Positions 38,608 through 48,252 of a stretch of 64,000 bases of DNA are shown here, piece after piece. The stretch spans positions 2,001,001 to 2,065,000 of the forward strand of contig NZ_QYUL01000001.1 of the NCBI RefSeq assembly GCF_003590795.1, read 5' to 3'. Position 1 is the stretch's first letter; each line of letters begins with the position of its first letter. A program made the position numbers and the translations under genes. Source of the DNA: Azospirillum cavernae (lineage in GTDB: Bacteria; Pseudomonadota; Alphaproteobacteria; Azospirillales; Azospirillaceae). The notes beneath the pieces are model-generated. The model was not told where the DNA came from. It searched no databases and was given only the letters and a program-made list of their open reading frames with translations.

Positions 38608-39420
38608 ATGCTCCAAATCGACACAGCCCCCCCCGCGCCGCCGCCGCGTCATATCCAGGACGCCGCGCTCGCCCTTGTCTTCCTCACCCGCCTGCCCCTG
38701 CCCATCGCCGGGCCGCTGGCCGAGGGGGCGGCGGCGCGCGCCATGGGGTGGTTTCCCCTGGTCGGCGGGTTGGTCGGGCTGGTTGGCGGGCTGGTGACGG
38801 CGCTGGCCAGCCTCGCCCATCTGCCGCCGCTCGCCTGCGCTTTGCTGGGGCTGGCGGCGATGGTGTGGCTGACCGGCGGGCTGCACGAGGACGGCGGGGC
38901 CGACGTCGCCGACGGTTTCGGCGGCGGACGCGACGTGGCGCGCAAGCTGGAGATCATGCGCGACAGCCGGGTCGGCAGCTACGGCGTGCTGGCGCTGATC
39001 TTCTCGGTCGGGCTGCGGGCTGCGGCCATCGCCGCGCTGCTGGTGGCTGGCCCTGGCGCCGTCATCGCCGGGCTGGTCGCGGCGGGGGCGTTGTCGCGGG
39101 CCGGGTTGGCGGCTCTGGCCGACCGGCTGCCCCCTGCCCGCCGCGACGGGCTGGCCGCCGCGCAGGGCAAGCCGACCAAGACCACGGTGTGGCTGGCGGG
39201 CGCGTTGGGCGGCGGAATCGCCCTGCTGGCGCTGGCCTCGCTGGCGTTGGGATGGTTGGCCCTGCCCGCCGCGCTGGCCGCCGCCGGGGCCACGGGACTG
39301 ATGGCGGCGTTGGCCCGGCGGCAGATCGGCGGCCACACCGGCGACGTGTTCGGCGCGGCGCAGCAGGTGGCGGAAATCGCCGCCCTGCTGACCCTGACGG
39401 CTTGGATGGCCGGATCATGA
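38608..39420 (+). CDS. cobS: Adenosylcobinamide-GDP ribazoletransferase (270 aa)
   Basis: CobS joins alpha-ribazole to adenosylcobinamide-GDP in the membrane, the last assembly step of cobalamin. Family motifs are FLTRLPLP, WFPLVGGLVGL, TGGLHEDGGADVADGFGGG with the Asp-rich site, and KLEIMRDSRVGSYGV. Six to seven hydrophobic segments are present. The stop overlaps the next start (ATGA). Confidence 0.95.
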   Translation: MLQIDTAPPAPPPRHIQDAALALVFLTRLPLPIAGPLAEGAAARAMGWFPLVGGLVGLVGGLVTALASLAHLPPLACALLGLAAMVWLTGGLHEDGGADVADGFGGGRDVARKLEIMRDSRVGSYGVLALIFSVGLRAAAIAALLVAGPGAVIAGLVAAGALSRAGLAALADRLPPARRDGLAAAQGKPTKTTVWLAGALGGGIALLALASLALGWLALPAALAAAGATGLMAALARRQIGGHTGDVFGAAQQVAEIAALLTLTAWMAGS

Positions 39421-40040
39421 GCGTGACCCGCTGGTGGTTGATCCGCCACGCCCCCGTCCCCAACCCGACTGGAGCGATTTTCGGAGCCAGCGACCCCGTC
39501 GCCGACACCAGCGATTGGGCCGCCGCCTCGGCGCTCGCCGCGACGCTGCCCGACCCGGCGGTGTGGTTGACCAGCCCGCTGCGCCGCAGCCGCCAAACCG
39601 CCCGCGCCCTGCATCCGGGGGCCGATCCGCTGGTCGAGGCGGCGTTGGCCGAACAGAATTTCGGCGCGTGGGAAGGGCTGTCGCACGACATCGTCGCCGC
39701 CCGCCACCCCGACGCCGCCGCCCGCTTCTGGGAGGATCCGGCGGCGAACGCCCCGCCCGAGGGGGAAAGCTTCGCCGCCGTGATGGCGCGAACCGCCGAG
39801 GCGCTGATACGGCTGACCGCCACCCACGCCGAACAAAATCTGATCGCGGTGATCCATGGCGGCTCGATCCGCGCGGCGGCAGCGCTGGCGCTGGATTTGA
39901 CGCCCACCGCCGCCCTGCGCCTGCGCGTCGATCACTGGTCTCTGACCCGGCTGGACCATCACGCGACGGCAGACGGTTCCGGCTCCTGGTCAGTCGGTTG
40001 CGTCAACCGCCTGCCGGGACGGGACGCGGCGGGACGTTGA
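39417..40040 (+). CDS. Histidine phosphatase, likely alpha-ribazole phosphatase (207 aa)
   Basis: The phosphoglycerate-mutase-like motif WLIRHAPVPN supplies the catalytic His, with LTSPLRRSRQTA, FGAWEGLSH and VIHGGSIRAA as further active-site parts. Coupled translation with cobS (ATGA overlap) and nearby cobT suggest it removes the 5'-phosphate from alpha-ribazole phosphate (CobC role). Fold assignment is firm and the substrate is inferred from context. Confidence 0.87.
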   Translation: MSVTRWWLIRHAPVPNPTGAIFGASDPVADTSDWAAASALAATLPDPAVWLTSPLRRSRQTARALHPGADPLVEAALAEQNFGAWEGLSHDIVAARHPDAAARFWEDPAANAPPEGESFAAVMARTAEALIRLTATHAEQNLIAVIHGGSIRAAAALALDLTPTAALRLRVDHWSLTRLDHHATADGSGSWSVGCVNRLPGRDAAGR

Positions 40041-40073
40041 TCCAACGGAACCCTGGTGATTTGGCAAGGCTTT

Positions 40074-40183
40074 GCCCCCTCCCTAACCCTCCCCCGCTCG
40101 CGCGGGAGAGGGAACTCCGCCGCGCGCCGACAAGGATCACGGCTCCCTCTCCCGCATAAGCGGGGGAGGGCTGGGGAGGGGGC
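40074..40183. repeat. Paired GC-rich extragenic palindromes, second copy
   Basis: Unit 1 (40074-40113) has CCCTCCCTAACCCTCCCCCG and CGCGGGAGAGGGAAC, and unit 2 (40143-40183) is the inverted counterpart. The order and spacing match 36248-36360. It lies between convergent genes (phosphatase and cimA). Confidence 0.75.
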
Positions 40184-40217
40184 ACGGGCGTTTGAACCTC
40201 GCCAAAGCGCCCAACCA

Positions 40218-41819
40218 TCACACCGGCGCGGCGGCGCTCTTCATCAGGGTGAAGACGTAGCTGTCCACCAGCGCTTCCATCGACGCTTCGATGATGTTGG
40301 TGGAGACGCCGAGCGTGGACATCTCGTCGCCCCCGACCCCCGCCGAGCGGATCAGCACGCGCGGCATCGCCCCGGTGCCTTCCTTGGCGGCCAGGATGCG
40401 GACGCGGTAGTCGGACAGGCTGACGCCCTTCAGGGCCGGGTACACCGGCTCCAGCGCCTTGCGCATGGCGACGTCCAGCGCATGGACCGGGCCGTTGCCG
40501 TCGGCGACCTCCAAACGGACCTCGTTGCCGACGCGGACGCGGACCACCGCCTCGGACTCGACGACCAGCTTGCCCACCGCGTTGTAACGGCGCTCGTCGG
40601 TGACGTGGAAGCGCAGCAGCTCGAAGAAGCGCGGCACGCCGCCCAACTCGCGGCGGACCAGCAGCTCAAAACTCGCTTCGGCGGTGTCATAGGCGTAGCC
40701 GTCACTGTCGCGCTGCTTGACCAGATCCAGCAGACGGGCCAACCGCTCGTCCTTCGGGTCGATGTCCAGGCCGATGTCGCGCAGGCGGGCGATGATGTTG
40801 GACCGCCCGGCCTGATCGGACATGACGATCTGCCGCCGGTTGCCCACCGCCTCGGGTGGAACATGCTCGTAGGAGGCCGGATCCTTTTCCACCGCCGAGA
40901 CGTGCAGCCCGCCTTTGTGGGCGAAGGCGCTGGCCCCGACATAGGCGGCGTGGCGGTTCGGCGCGCGGTTCAGCCGCTCGTCGAACGACCGGCTGAGCTG
41001 GGTCAGCAGCGGCAGATCCTCTCGCCGGACGCCGGTTTCAAAGCCCATCTTCAGCATCAGCGAGGGAATCAGCGAGACGAGGTTGGCGTTGCCGCAACGC
41101 TCGCCCAAACCGTTGATGGTCCCCTGCACCATGCGCGCCCCGGCCCGGACGGCGGCCAGCGAGTTCGCCACGGCGTTTTCGGTGTCGTTGTGGCAATGGA
41201 TGCCCAGACGGTCGCCGGGAATCCCGTGTTCGGCGATCACGGCGCGGACGATGGCGTCGATCTCGTGCGGCAGCGTGCCGCCGTTGGTGTCGCACAGCAC
41301 GATCCAGCGCGCGCCCGCCTCAAAGGCCGCCTTGACGCAGCTCGCGGCGTAGGCCGGGTTGCGCTTGTACCCGTCAAAGAAATGCTCGGCGTCGAACAGC
41401 GCCTCGCCCTTGGCGGCGTGCAGCGCGGCGATGCTGTCGCGGATCAGGTCGAGATTTTCCTCGCGCGGGATGCCCAACGCGACGTCGACGTGAAAGTCCC
41501 AGGTCTTGCCGACCATGCAGACGGCCTTCGAGCGCGATTGCGCCAGCGCCGTCAGTTGCGGATCGTTGGCGGCGCTGCGGCCCGGACGCCGGGTCATGCC
41601 GAACGCGGTGAAAATGGCGCGCTTCAACTCCGGCGCTTCGGCGAAAAACTGGTCGTCGGTCGGGTTGGCGCCGGGCCAACCGCCTTCGACGTAATCGACG
41701 CCGAGCCGGTCAAGCTCCAGGGCGATCGCGATCTTGTCCGCGACCGAGAAATCGACGTCCTGAGTCTGCGCCCCGTCGCGCAGGGTGGTGTCGTACAGAT
41801 AGATGCGTTCGCCCGTCAT
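40218..41819 (-). CDS. cimA: Citramalate synthase (533 aa)
   Basis: This is a DRE-TIM metallolyase family enzyme with LYDTTLRDGAQ, the GGWPGANP segment, HCHNDTENAVANSLA and GERCGNANL. A C-terminal allosteric domain starts near residue 390 (SFELLVRRELGG). The 533-residue length and GTINGLGERCGNAN favour citramalate synthase over 2-isopropylmalate synthase. It would condense pyruvate and acetyl-CoA to citramalate for isoleucine synthesis. It stands alone. Confidence 0.93.
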   Translation of the reverse strand: MTGERIYLYDTTLRDGAQTQDVDFSVADKIAIALELDRLGVDYVEGGWPGANPTDDQFFAEAPELKRAIFTAFGMTRRPGRSAANDPQLTALAQSRSKAVCMVGKTWDFHVDVALGIPREENLDLIRDSIAALHAAKGEALFDAEHFFDGYKRNPAYAASCVKAAFEAGARWIVLCDTNGGTLPHEIDAIVRAVIAEHGIPGDRLGIHCHNDTENAVANSLAAVRAGARMVQGTINGLGERCGNANLVSLIPSLMLKMGFETGVRREDLPLLTQLSRSFDERLNRAPNRHAAYVGASAFAHKGGLHVSAVEKDPASYEHVPPEAVGNRRQIVMSDQAGRSNIIARLRDIGLDIDPKDERLARLLDLVKQRDSDGYAYDTAEASFELLVRRELGGVPRFFELLRFHVTDERRYNAVGKLVVESEAVVRVRVGNEVRLEVADGNGPVHALDVAMRKALEPVYPALKGVSLSDYRVRILAAKEGTGAMPRVLIRSAGVGGDEMSTLGVSTNIIEASMEALVDSYVFTLMKSAAAPV

Positions 41820-41992
41820 CGCCGCCTGACCTGACCAAAAGATAGCCGGAGCCGCCGACGGCCCCCTGGAAAGGCCGGAGAATGGACGATGCGGCCCGGC
41901 GGCTCAACGATTTTGACAAGAAACTTGCGAAAAGCCAGCGGTCGCCGCAACGGAGCGCCGACGGCGCCGATCATTCGCGGCGCAAATCCTGC

Positions 41993-42499
41993 TTACGTCG
42001 ATGGTGGATGAAGCCGTGTGTCGAGCGCAAAGCGTTCCTGCCCACACAACGCATAGCCGCCCGCCACGACGGAGGCGACGAAGATCAGGTTCCAACTGTG
42101 CGTCGACACCACGCTGGGAATGACGACGAAGCCGTGCCGTTTCAGCAACTCATCGCCATAAGCCTGTTGCCCGGCGCTGGGAATGCCGGGCCGCAGCCAG
42201 TTCGGGTTGGGAAGGGTCGCCGGATCAACCACATGAACCCGATCAAGCGCGGTGACGCGCAGCGAGGTCAGCCAATGCGGCGCGATGTCCAACGCCGTGA
42301 AGCCTTTGTGCACCGCAACCTCCAAAATGGCGGTCGCGGGATCGAGCGCGCAATAGACCGCGCGGACGCCCCGGCTGTTCCAACGCCCCCCGACAAGATA
42401 CGCGCCCTCGCCGCTGTCCCAACCGGCGCGGAAACGCTCTTGATCCAGACGCCAACCCACCAGAGCGCCATCGCCGAACGGGGGCGGCAGCGGCGTCAC
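41993..42499 (-). CDS. RES-domain toxin (168 aa)
   Basis: The RES fold is recognisable from GWRLDQERFRAGWDSGEGAY, GGRWNSRGVRAVYCALDPAT and AILEVAVHKG. Characterised RES toxins attack NAD+ or ADP-ribosylate targets. The GTG start at 42499 overlaps the stop of the upstream antitoxin (GTGA), so production should be coupled to the antitoxin. Confidence 0.88.
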   Translation of the reverse strand: MTPLPPPFGDGALVGWRLDQERFRAGWDSGEGAYLVGGRWNSRGVRAVYCALDPATAILEVAVHKGFTALDIAPHWLTSLRVTALDRVHVVDPATLPNPNWLRPGIPSAGQQAYGDELLKRHGFVVIPSVVSTHSWNLIFVASVVAGGYALCGQERFALDTRLHPPST

Positions 42500-42981
42500 G
42501 CATACACCCCGTACTCCAACCGGGTGAGGAAATCTTCGACCATCTCGACCCCGGCGGGGGTGGTCAACAGCTCGATCGGGCGGCGCTGGTCCAACCCCAT
42601 GGCCGGACGGTCGAGCCAACGCTCCGCCTCGTCCTGCGAGCCGAAGACCTCGGTGGCCTTGGCGAGGATTTCGGCGAACTTCCAGGCCCGCCCGCCCTGC
42701 TCCTGGCTCAAGGGTTTGGTCGGCGTGTCCTTGCGCCGTTGGAAGGTGCGCAGGCTCATGCCCACCGCCTTTTCCAGCGACGGCGACCGCTGAAGAATCC
42801 CAAGATTGCCAAACAGACGGACCAGCGCGGCGCTGGGCATGCCGTCGGACAGCATGTCATGGGCGTCCAACGGGGTTTTGGGCGGGCGCCGAAACACCTG
42901 CGCGCCCCCCAACAGGGCCGTCACCCGCTCCACCCCCTCCGCTCCGCTGGCGACCATCGCGCCGCTCGTCCGGTTTGGCAT
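42496..42981 (-). CDS. Xre/MbcA/ParS-type antitoxin (161 aa)
   Basis: The N-terminal half contains the Xre-type helix-turn-helix (KAVGMSLRTFQRRKD), and the C-terminal part the toxin-binding region (LAKATEVFGSQDEAERWLDRP, then LDQRRPIELLTTPAGVEMV), which is the MbcA/ParS/Xre antitoxin domain. I chose 42981 because it has GGAGG at the right distance. An upstream ATG at 42996 does not. It precedes and overlaps the RES toxin, the standard order. Confidence 0.87.
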   Translation of the reverse strand: MPNRTSGAMVASGAEGVERVTALLGGAQVFRRPPKTPLDAHDMLSDGMPSAALVRLFGNLGILQRSPSLEKAVGMSLRTFQRRKDTPTKPLSQEQGGRAWKFAEILAKATEVFGSQDEAERWLDRPAMGLDQRRPIELLTTPAGVEMVEDFLTRLEYGVYA

Positions 42982-43053
42982 GGCGTCCTCCGTCATCTGT
43001 CGCTTTTAAAATGACATGTGTCGTCAAGAGCCGCAAGGCGCGCCGCCGTCCCC

Positions 43054-43896
43054 TCACCCCTCCAACCGCGCCCGCTCGCGCTCGAACAGGCTGGTCAGAT
43101 GGTCGATGACGGCGCGGACGCGCGGGACGTCCTTGCGGTCGCGGTGGACCAGCAGCCACGCCTCGCGGGTCAGCGGCGGGCCGGGCAGCGGCAGGCGGAG
43201 CAAGCCCGGCTCCCCCTCGGCCAGCATGCAGGGCAAGAGGGCGGCGCCGAATCCGGCGACCGCCGCCGCCATCTGCCCCAACACGCTGTTGGCGCGAAAG
43301 GCCACGCGCCGCCCGCCGCCATGCTGGGCCAACCACGCCGCCTCGGGCAGATCGGCCAGCGTCTCGTCATAGCCGACCAGGGCGTCGGGCGCGTCCGGGG
43401 CGGCGTAGAGGCCATAGCCGAGCGTGGCGAGACGCCGCCCGATCAGGTCGCCGTGCTGGGGGCGGGCCAGCCGGATCGCCAGATCGGCTTCGCGCCGGGC
43501 CAGACTGAGCGCGCGGTTGTCGGTGATGATTTCCAAATCCAGGTCGGGATGGGCCGCCCGCAACGGCCCCAGCCTGGGTATCAGGAAGCGGTCGGCCAAC
43601 GCCTGCGTCATCGTCAGCCGCACCGTGCCGGACAGGCCGCCGCCGCTCCCCTCCCGCCGCCGGATCGCCTGGGCGCGGTCGTCCATCGCCTCGGCCAGCG
43701 CGCGCACCGCCTCCCCCTCGTCGGTCAGGCGGTAGCCGTCGGGGCGGCGCTCCACCAGCGTCCGGCCCAGCGCCGCCTCCAGCGCCGTCAGCCGCCGCCC
43801 GACCGTGGCGTGGCTGAGCCGCAAGGCGCGCGCCGCCGCCGATAGGCTGCCACGCCGCGCCAACTCCAAAAACACCCGCAGATCGTCCCAATCCAC
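43054..43896 (-). CDS. LysR-family transcriptional regulator (280 aa)
   Basis: The winged helix-turn-helix is at residues 1-60 (LRVFLELARRGSLSAAARAL, then LSHATVGRRLTALEAAL), followed by a LysR effector-binding domain. The start is GTG at 43896. It is divergent from a cysteine hydrolase gene, with a perfect palindrome (43919-43938) in the gap that could be its binding site. The ligand is unknown. Confidence 0.9.
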   Translation of the reverse strand: MDWDDLRVFLELARRGSLSAAARALRLSHATVGRRLTALEAALGRTLVERRPDGYRLTDEGEAVRALAEAMDDRAQAIRRREGSGGGLSGTVRLTMTQALADRFLIPRLGPLRAAHPDLDLEIITDNRALSLARREADLAIRLARPQHGDLIGRRLATLGYGLYAAPDAPDALVGYDETLADLPEAAWLAQHGGGRRVAFRANSVLGQMAAAVAGFGAALLPCMLAEGEPGLLRLPLPGPPLTREAWLLVHRDRKDVPRVRAVIDHLTSLFERERARLEG

Positions 43897-43918
43897 AGCC
43901 TGCTCCGCTCCGCTTTGT

Positions 43919-43938
43919 TCTGTTCATTTTTGAACAGA
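43919..43938. promoter_or_regulatory. Palindromic candidate operator for the LysR regulator
   Basis: TCTGTTCA and TGAACAGA form a perfect 8-bp inverted repeat around TTTT, located 23 bases from the LysR start. It contains the T-N11-A core expected for LysR sites, with T and A embedded in the arms. Confidence 0.55.
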
Positions 43939-44027
43939 CGCCGCGCAAGGATAGCGGCTGTGCGCGCAAAGATGAACCGATCAAGATCGCGGCATCCCAC
44001 ACGCCACAGCCTTGAAGGACGACGACG

Positions 44028-44642
44028 ATGACCGCTCCCCAGACGCGTTTGCCCCAGACGATTTTGACGATGGCGGGCGCGCCGCTGACCCCCAGCGCGC
44101 TGGATTCCGCCGCCCTGGTGCTGATCGATCTTCAGCGCGAATACACCGACGGCGCGCTGCCGCTGGTCGGGGTCGAGGCGGCGACAGCGGAGGCCGCCGC
44201 CCTGCTGACGCTGGCGCGCGAGCATGGCGTGCCGGTCATCCATGTGGTCCATCACGGCAAGCCCGGCGGCCCGATCTTCAACCCCGATGGCCCGTTCGTG
44301 GCGATCCTCCCCGCCGTCGCCCCGCTGGACGGCGAAGCGATCATCGTCAAAGCCAAGGCCAACAGCTTCACCGGCACCACTCTGGAGGAGGTCGCGCGGG
44401 CGACCGGGCGGACGGACCTCATCATCGCCGGATTCATGACGCACAATTGCGTCAGCAGCACGGTGCGCGGGGCCAACGACCGGGGGTGGCGCGTCACCGT
44501 GGTTTCGGCGGCGACCGCGACCCGCGACCTGCCCGACGGCCAGGGCGGAATCGTTACGGCGGCGGAGCTTCAGCGCGGCGTGCTGACCGGCTTGAGCGAC
44601 ACGCTGGCCATTGTGGTGAAGGACGCCGGGGCCTGGGGATAA
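44028..44642 (+). CDS. Isochorismatase-family cysteine hydrolase (204 aa)
   Basis: This single-domain hydrolase shows the family Asp in LVLIDLQREYTDG, a conserved Lys near VKAKANSF, and the nucleophile Cys in IIAGFMTHNCVSSTVRGA. Members hydrolyse small amides, ureides or isochorismate. The substrate is not evident. It is divergent from a LysR regulator that probably controls it. Confidence 0.88.
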   Translation: MTAPQTRLPQTILTMAGAPLTPSALDSAALVLIDLQREYTDGALPLVGVEAATAEAAALLTLAREHGVPVIHVVHHGKPGGPIFNPDGPFVAILPAVAPLDGEAIIVKAKANSFTGTTLEEVARATGRTDLIIAGFMTHNCVSSTVRGANDRGWRVTVVSAATATRDLPDGQGGIVTAAELQRGVLTGLSDTLAIVVKDAGAWG

Positions 44643-44685
44643 GGCGACCGCCCCACCCCCGCCCCCCGGCCTCCCCGGGCGGCGC

Positions 44686-46302
44686 TTACTTCTTCACGGC
44701 CTTCCAATAGACGTTGCTGTCGAAGCTCGGCCCCCAGACCATGCCGGTCAGGTTGGCGCGTTCGGCGACGACCTCGATCTGCTGGAACATGATGACGAAG
44801 GGCGAGTCGGCGAGGACCGAGCGCTGGAGATCCTGATAGATCGCCGCGCGCTTGGCCCCGTCGCTTTCCACGACGGCGGCGTTGGTCTTCTTGGTCAGCT
44901 CCGGGATGTCCCAAGCGTTGCGCCAGGTCAGCGGCTTGGATTTGGCCCCGTCGCTGTTGTCCGGGTTGGCGGCGAAGGTTTCGGCGTTGGTGTGCGGGTC
45001 CTGGTAATCCGCGCCCCACTGGTAAATAATCATGTCGTGGCTGCGGGCGCGGTACTTGGTCAGCACCTGCTTGCCGTCGCCGGGGATGATCTCGATCTTC
45101 ACCCCACCGGCGGCGGCGCTGGCCTGGATGGCTTGGGCCATGTCCTGCGTCGGCGTGGTGTTGCGCATGTCCAGCGTCACCGTGAAGCCGTTGGGGTAGC
45201 CCGCCTTGGCCAACAACTCCTTCGCCTTGGCCGGGTCATAGCGGTAGGGGGTGTCGTTCAGCGCGCCCAGAAAGCCGTCCGGCAAGAAGGTCTGATGGAT
45301 GGTGGCCTGACCGTTCATGATGGTCTTGGCCATGCCCTCGTAATCGACGAGGTGTTTCATCGCCTCCCGCACCTCCGGCTTGGCCAGGGCCGGGTTCTTC
45401 TGGTTGAGGCCGACGTACCACAGCGTGCCCTTGGGGGCCTGGACCAGCCGCACGGCGCTGTTGGCCTTCAACGGCTCGAACTGCTCCGGCTTCAGGTTGC
45501 GGGCGACGTCCACGTCCCCCTTTTCCAGCAACAGCCGTTGGGTGGCCGGTTCGGCGATGTGGCGGATCAACACCCGCTTCAGCCCCGGCGCGCCGCGCCA
45601 ATAGTTGGGGTTGGCGTCGAGCGTCAGCAGCTCGCTCGCCTTCCACTGCTTCAACTGGAAGGGGCCGGACCCGGCGGAGTTCAGGCGCAGCCAAGCCGAC
45701 CCGAAATCGCCGTCCTTCTCCTTGCTCTGCACCAGCTTGGAATCGACGACCGACGCCACACCGGCGGTCAGGCAGTTCAGCACGAAGGTGGGGGCGTAGA
45801 CCTGCTCGGTGGTGAAAACCAGCGTGCGCGGGTCGGTGGCCTTGACCATCTGATCGACGTTTTCGGCCGTCAGACCGAACTGGCCGAGGATGAAGGCCGG
45901 CCCCTTGTTCAGCTTCACCGCACGGCGCAGCGAATAGGCGGCGTCCTCGGCGGTCAGCGGGTTGCCGGAATGGAATTTAATGCCGTCGCGGATTTTGAAG
46001 GTGAAGACCTTGCCATCGGGCGAAACGGTCCAGCTTTCGGCGACCTCGCCCCCGATCTTGCTGACGTCCTTGGGATCGATGTTGATGAGACGGTCATAGA
46101 CCTGCGCGCCGTATTCAGCGCCGGAAAACTCGAAGATCTCAGCGGGGTCAAGGCCGACGATGTCGTCGAACTGCCACGCCATCACCAACGAATCCTTGGG
46201 CGTGTCGGCCAGAGCCGCGCCGGTCAGGATGGCGGGGGAGAGGGCGATGGCGGAAAGGGCGATGGCGGCGGCGCCGAACAGGCCGCTTTTGAAGCTGGTC
46301 AT
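44686..46302 (-). CDS. Peptide ABC transporter substrate-binding protein (538 aa)
   Basis: This is a periplasmic binding protein of the SBP_bac_5 (DppA/OppA) class. The signal peptide is at 1-34 (LFGAAAIALSAIALSPAILTG, cleaved near ALA), with IRDGIKFHSGNPLTAEDAAYSL, YWRGAPGLKRVLIR and NAETFAANPDNSDGAKS as typical segments. The ATG at 46302 follows GGGAG. No permease or ATPase genes are adjacent here, so it is either an orphan that uses a distant transporter or works with the system at 54644. Confidence 0.92.
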   Translation of the reverse strand: MTSFKSGLFGAAAIALSAIALSPAILTGAALADTPKDSLVMAWQFDDIVGLDPAEIFEFSGAEYGAQVYDRLINIDPKDVSKIGGEVAESWTVSPDGKVFTFKIRDGIKFHSGNPLTAEDAAYSLRRAVKLNKGPAFILGQFGLTAENVDQMVKATDPRTLVFTTEQVYAPTFVLNCLTAGVASVVDSKLVQSKEKDGDFGSAWLRLNSAGSGPFQLKQWKASELLTLDANPNYWRGAPGLKRVLIRHIAEPATQRLLLEKGDVDVARNLKPEQFEPLKANSAVRLVQAPKGTLWYVGLNQKNPALAKPEVREAMKHLVDYEGMAKTIMNGQATIHQTFLPDGFLGALNDTPYRYDPAKAKELLAKAGYPNGFTVTLDMRNTTPTQDMAQAIQASAAAGGVKIEIIPGDGKQVLTKYRARSHDMIIYQWGADYQDPHTNAETFAANPDNSDGAKSKPLTWRNAWDIPELTKKTNAAVVESDGAKRAAIYQDLQRSVLADSPFVIMFQQIEVVAERANLTGMVWGPSFDSNVYWKAVKK

Positions 46303-46420
46303 CCCTGTTGTCTCCCGAACGGGTCTTTGTTGGGCGCTCGATGTTTGCGCCATCGAAGCATCCCGCGCGTCTTCGCGCTTTGTCAAGCCGACCAGTGGGG
46401 ATTTCTCAGGCCCTGTCGTC

Positions 46421-46446
46421 TCCCTCTTCCCAGGGGGGAAGAGGGA
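46421..46446. terminator. Stem-loop after rlmN
   Basis: TCCCTCTTCCC (46421-46431) pairs with GGGAAGAGGGA (46436-46446) around a 4-base loop. It sits 12 bases beyond the rlmN stop and upstream of the binding-protein gene. Confidence 0.6.
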
Positions 46447-46457
46447 AACAAGAGGGG

Positions 46458-47624
46458 TCAAACCAGTTCGGCGTCCTTTTCGGCGATGACCTTGTCGATG
46501 GCCGCGCGCTCGGCGGCGGACAGGCGCAGGCTGTCGCTGCGCAACTGGCCGCAGGCGGCCATGATGTCCTCGCCGCGCGGGGTGCGCACCGGGCTGGCGT
46601 AACCGGCGTTGTTGACCAGATCGCCGAAGATCTGGATCGCCCGGTCGGTGGAGCGCTCATAGGGCGCGCCCGGCCAGGGGTTGAAGGGAATGAGGTTGAT
46701 CTTGGCCGGAACCCCTTCCAACAGCTTGACCAGCGCGCGGGCGTCGGCGGGGCTGTCGTTGATCCCCTTCAGCATCACATACTCGAACGTGATGCGCCGG
46801 GCGTTGGACAGGCCGGGGTAATCCCGGCAGGCCGCGATCAAATCCCGCAGCGGGTATTTGCGGTTGATCGGCATGATGATGTCGCGCAGCTCGTCCGTCA
46901 CCGCGTGCAGGCTGACCGCCAGATTGACGTTCAGCTCCTCGCCACAGCGCCGCATGGCGGGAACCACGCCGGAGGTGGACAGGGTGATGCGCCGCTTGGA
47001 GATCGAAATTCCGTCACCGTCCATCACGATCTTCAACGCCTTGGCGACGTTCTCGTAATTGAACAGCGGTTCGCCCATGCCCATCATGACGACGTTGGAC
47101 AGCATCCGCCCATCCGGCGGGGCGGGCCATTCGTCCAGCATGTCGCGGGCCAGCATGACCTGGGCCACAATCTCCGACGAATCGAGGTTGCGCACCAGAC
47201 GCTGAGTCCCGGTGTGGCAAAAGCGGCAGGTCAGCGTGCAGCCGACCTGCGAGGAGACGCACAGCGTGCCGCGATCCTCTTCGGGGATGTGGACGCTCTC
47301 CACTTCCTGCCCGTCGGGCATGCGCAGCAGCCATTTGCGGGTGCCGTCCGCCGATTTCAGATCCTTGACCACCGTCGGGCGGGCGATGAGATGGCTGTCG
47401 GCCAGCTTTTCGCGCACTGGCTTGGCCAGCGTGGTCATCACCGAAAAATCGGTGGCGCCGCGATGGTAAATCCAGTGCCAAAGCTGGCGCGCCCGGAATT
47501 TCTCCAGGCCAATGGACAGCATTTCGGCTTCCAGCTCGTCGCGGGACAGGCCGACAAGGTTTTTGCGCCCGTCCGCGTCAACGGCGGGCAGGGCAAAGGC
47601 GTTTGCGTGATTGGAGGCGCTCAT
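46458..47624 (-). CDS. rlmN: 23S rRNA/tRNA adenine-C2 methyltransferase RlmN (388 aa)
   Basis: RlmN methylates A2503 of 23S rRNA and A37 of some tRNAs. The radical-SAM CxxxCxxC motif is in [13 protein letters not shown], with [22 protein letters not shown], and the C-terminal [13 protein letters not shown], which carries the second catalytic Cys. It is full length. Confidence 0.96.
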   Translation of the reverse strand: MSASNHANAFALPAVDADGRKNLVGLSRDELEAEMLSIGLEKFRARQLWHWIYHRGATDFSVMTTLAKPVREKLADSHLIARPTVVKDLKSADGTRKWLLRMPDGQEVESVHIPEEDRGTLCVSSQVGCTLTCRFCHTGTQRLVRNLDSSEIVAQVMLARDMLDEWPAPPDGRMLSNVVMMGMGEPLFNYENVAKALKIVMDGDGISISKRRITLSTSGVVPAMRRCGEELNVNLAVSLHAVTDELRDIIMPINRKYPLRDLIAACRDYPGLSNARRITFEYVMLKGINDSPADARALVKLLEGVPAKINLIPFNPWPGAPYERSTDRAIQIFGDLVNNAGYASPVRTPRGEDIMAACGQLRSDSLRLSAAERAAIDKVIAEKDAELV

Positions 47625-47703
47625 GACCCCTTAAATAAGGCCATGAGCGCGAAGAGTCAAAAGACCAAGCGTCAACCTGCGTTTTCCAAGAACGGAAAAG
47701 CGC

Positions 47704-48252
47704 TCAGCGCTTCACGCCGCAGGCCTGGTTGATCGCGTCGTAAGCCTGGGTGACGCCGTCCAGGCTGTAGGTGTCGGTGGTCTTGGTGCCGCGCCCCGAG
47801 ACGCCCTTGACGACCATCGGCTTGGCCTTGGTGTCGCGCAGGGCGGCGGTCACGGCCTTGTCTGTTTCCGCATCGCGCGCCCAGGCGGTTTCCCCGTCGG
47901 TGAACAGCTTGAACGGCTTGCCGCCGATCTCGACGGTCGTCTCGCTGTCCTTCTTGAAGGGGTAGCCCGCGATGAAGCTGACGACGTCCAGCGATTTTTC
48001 CGCCGGGCGGTGCGTGACCAGGACATAGACGTCGCCACGCTTGGCGGCCGTCGGTTCCTTTTTCTTGGGCTGGCTGGAGATGTAGCAGACCTTCTTGCCG
48101 TTCTCCTCGAAGGCGAAGGCGCTCCAATCCTTGAAGGTGCCGAGAAGACGCGGATCGGCGGCGCTGGCCGAGGTCACGGCAACCGCCGACAGCGACGCGG
48201 CGAGAACCAGGACGGCCCCAAGGGGGCGGCGGATGGCGCGGATGGGCAACAT
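47704..48252 (-). CDS. Invasion-associated locus B (IalB) family protein (182 aa)
   Basis: A signal peptide ends near residue 31 (LVLAASLSAVAVTSASAAD), followed by the IalB pattern GTFKDWSAFAFEENGKKVCYISSQPKKKEP. Two Cys residues are conserved (KVCY and QACGVKR) and could form a disulfide. IalB proteins are periplasmic or outer-membrane-associated. The function outside Bartonella is unknown. It lies downstream of the rlmN start, on the same strand. Confidence 0.85.
   Translation of the reverse strand: MLPIRAIRRPLGAVLVLAASLSAVAVTSASAADPRLLGTFKDWSAFAFEENGKKVCYISSQPKKKEPTAAKRGDVYVLVTHRPAEKSLDVVSFIAGYPFKKDSETTVEIGGKPFKLFTDGETAWARDAETDKAVTAALRDTKAKPMVVKGVSGRGTKTTDTYSLDGVTQAYDAINQACGVKR

Noticed and set aside
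36427-39420. 997-codon plus-strand frame spanning cobT, the HNH gene and cobS
   Set aside because: Only its last 270 codons (cobS) are real; the rest is antisense to cobT and the nuclease gene.
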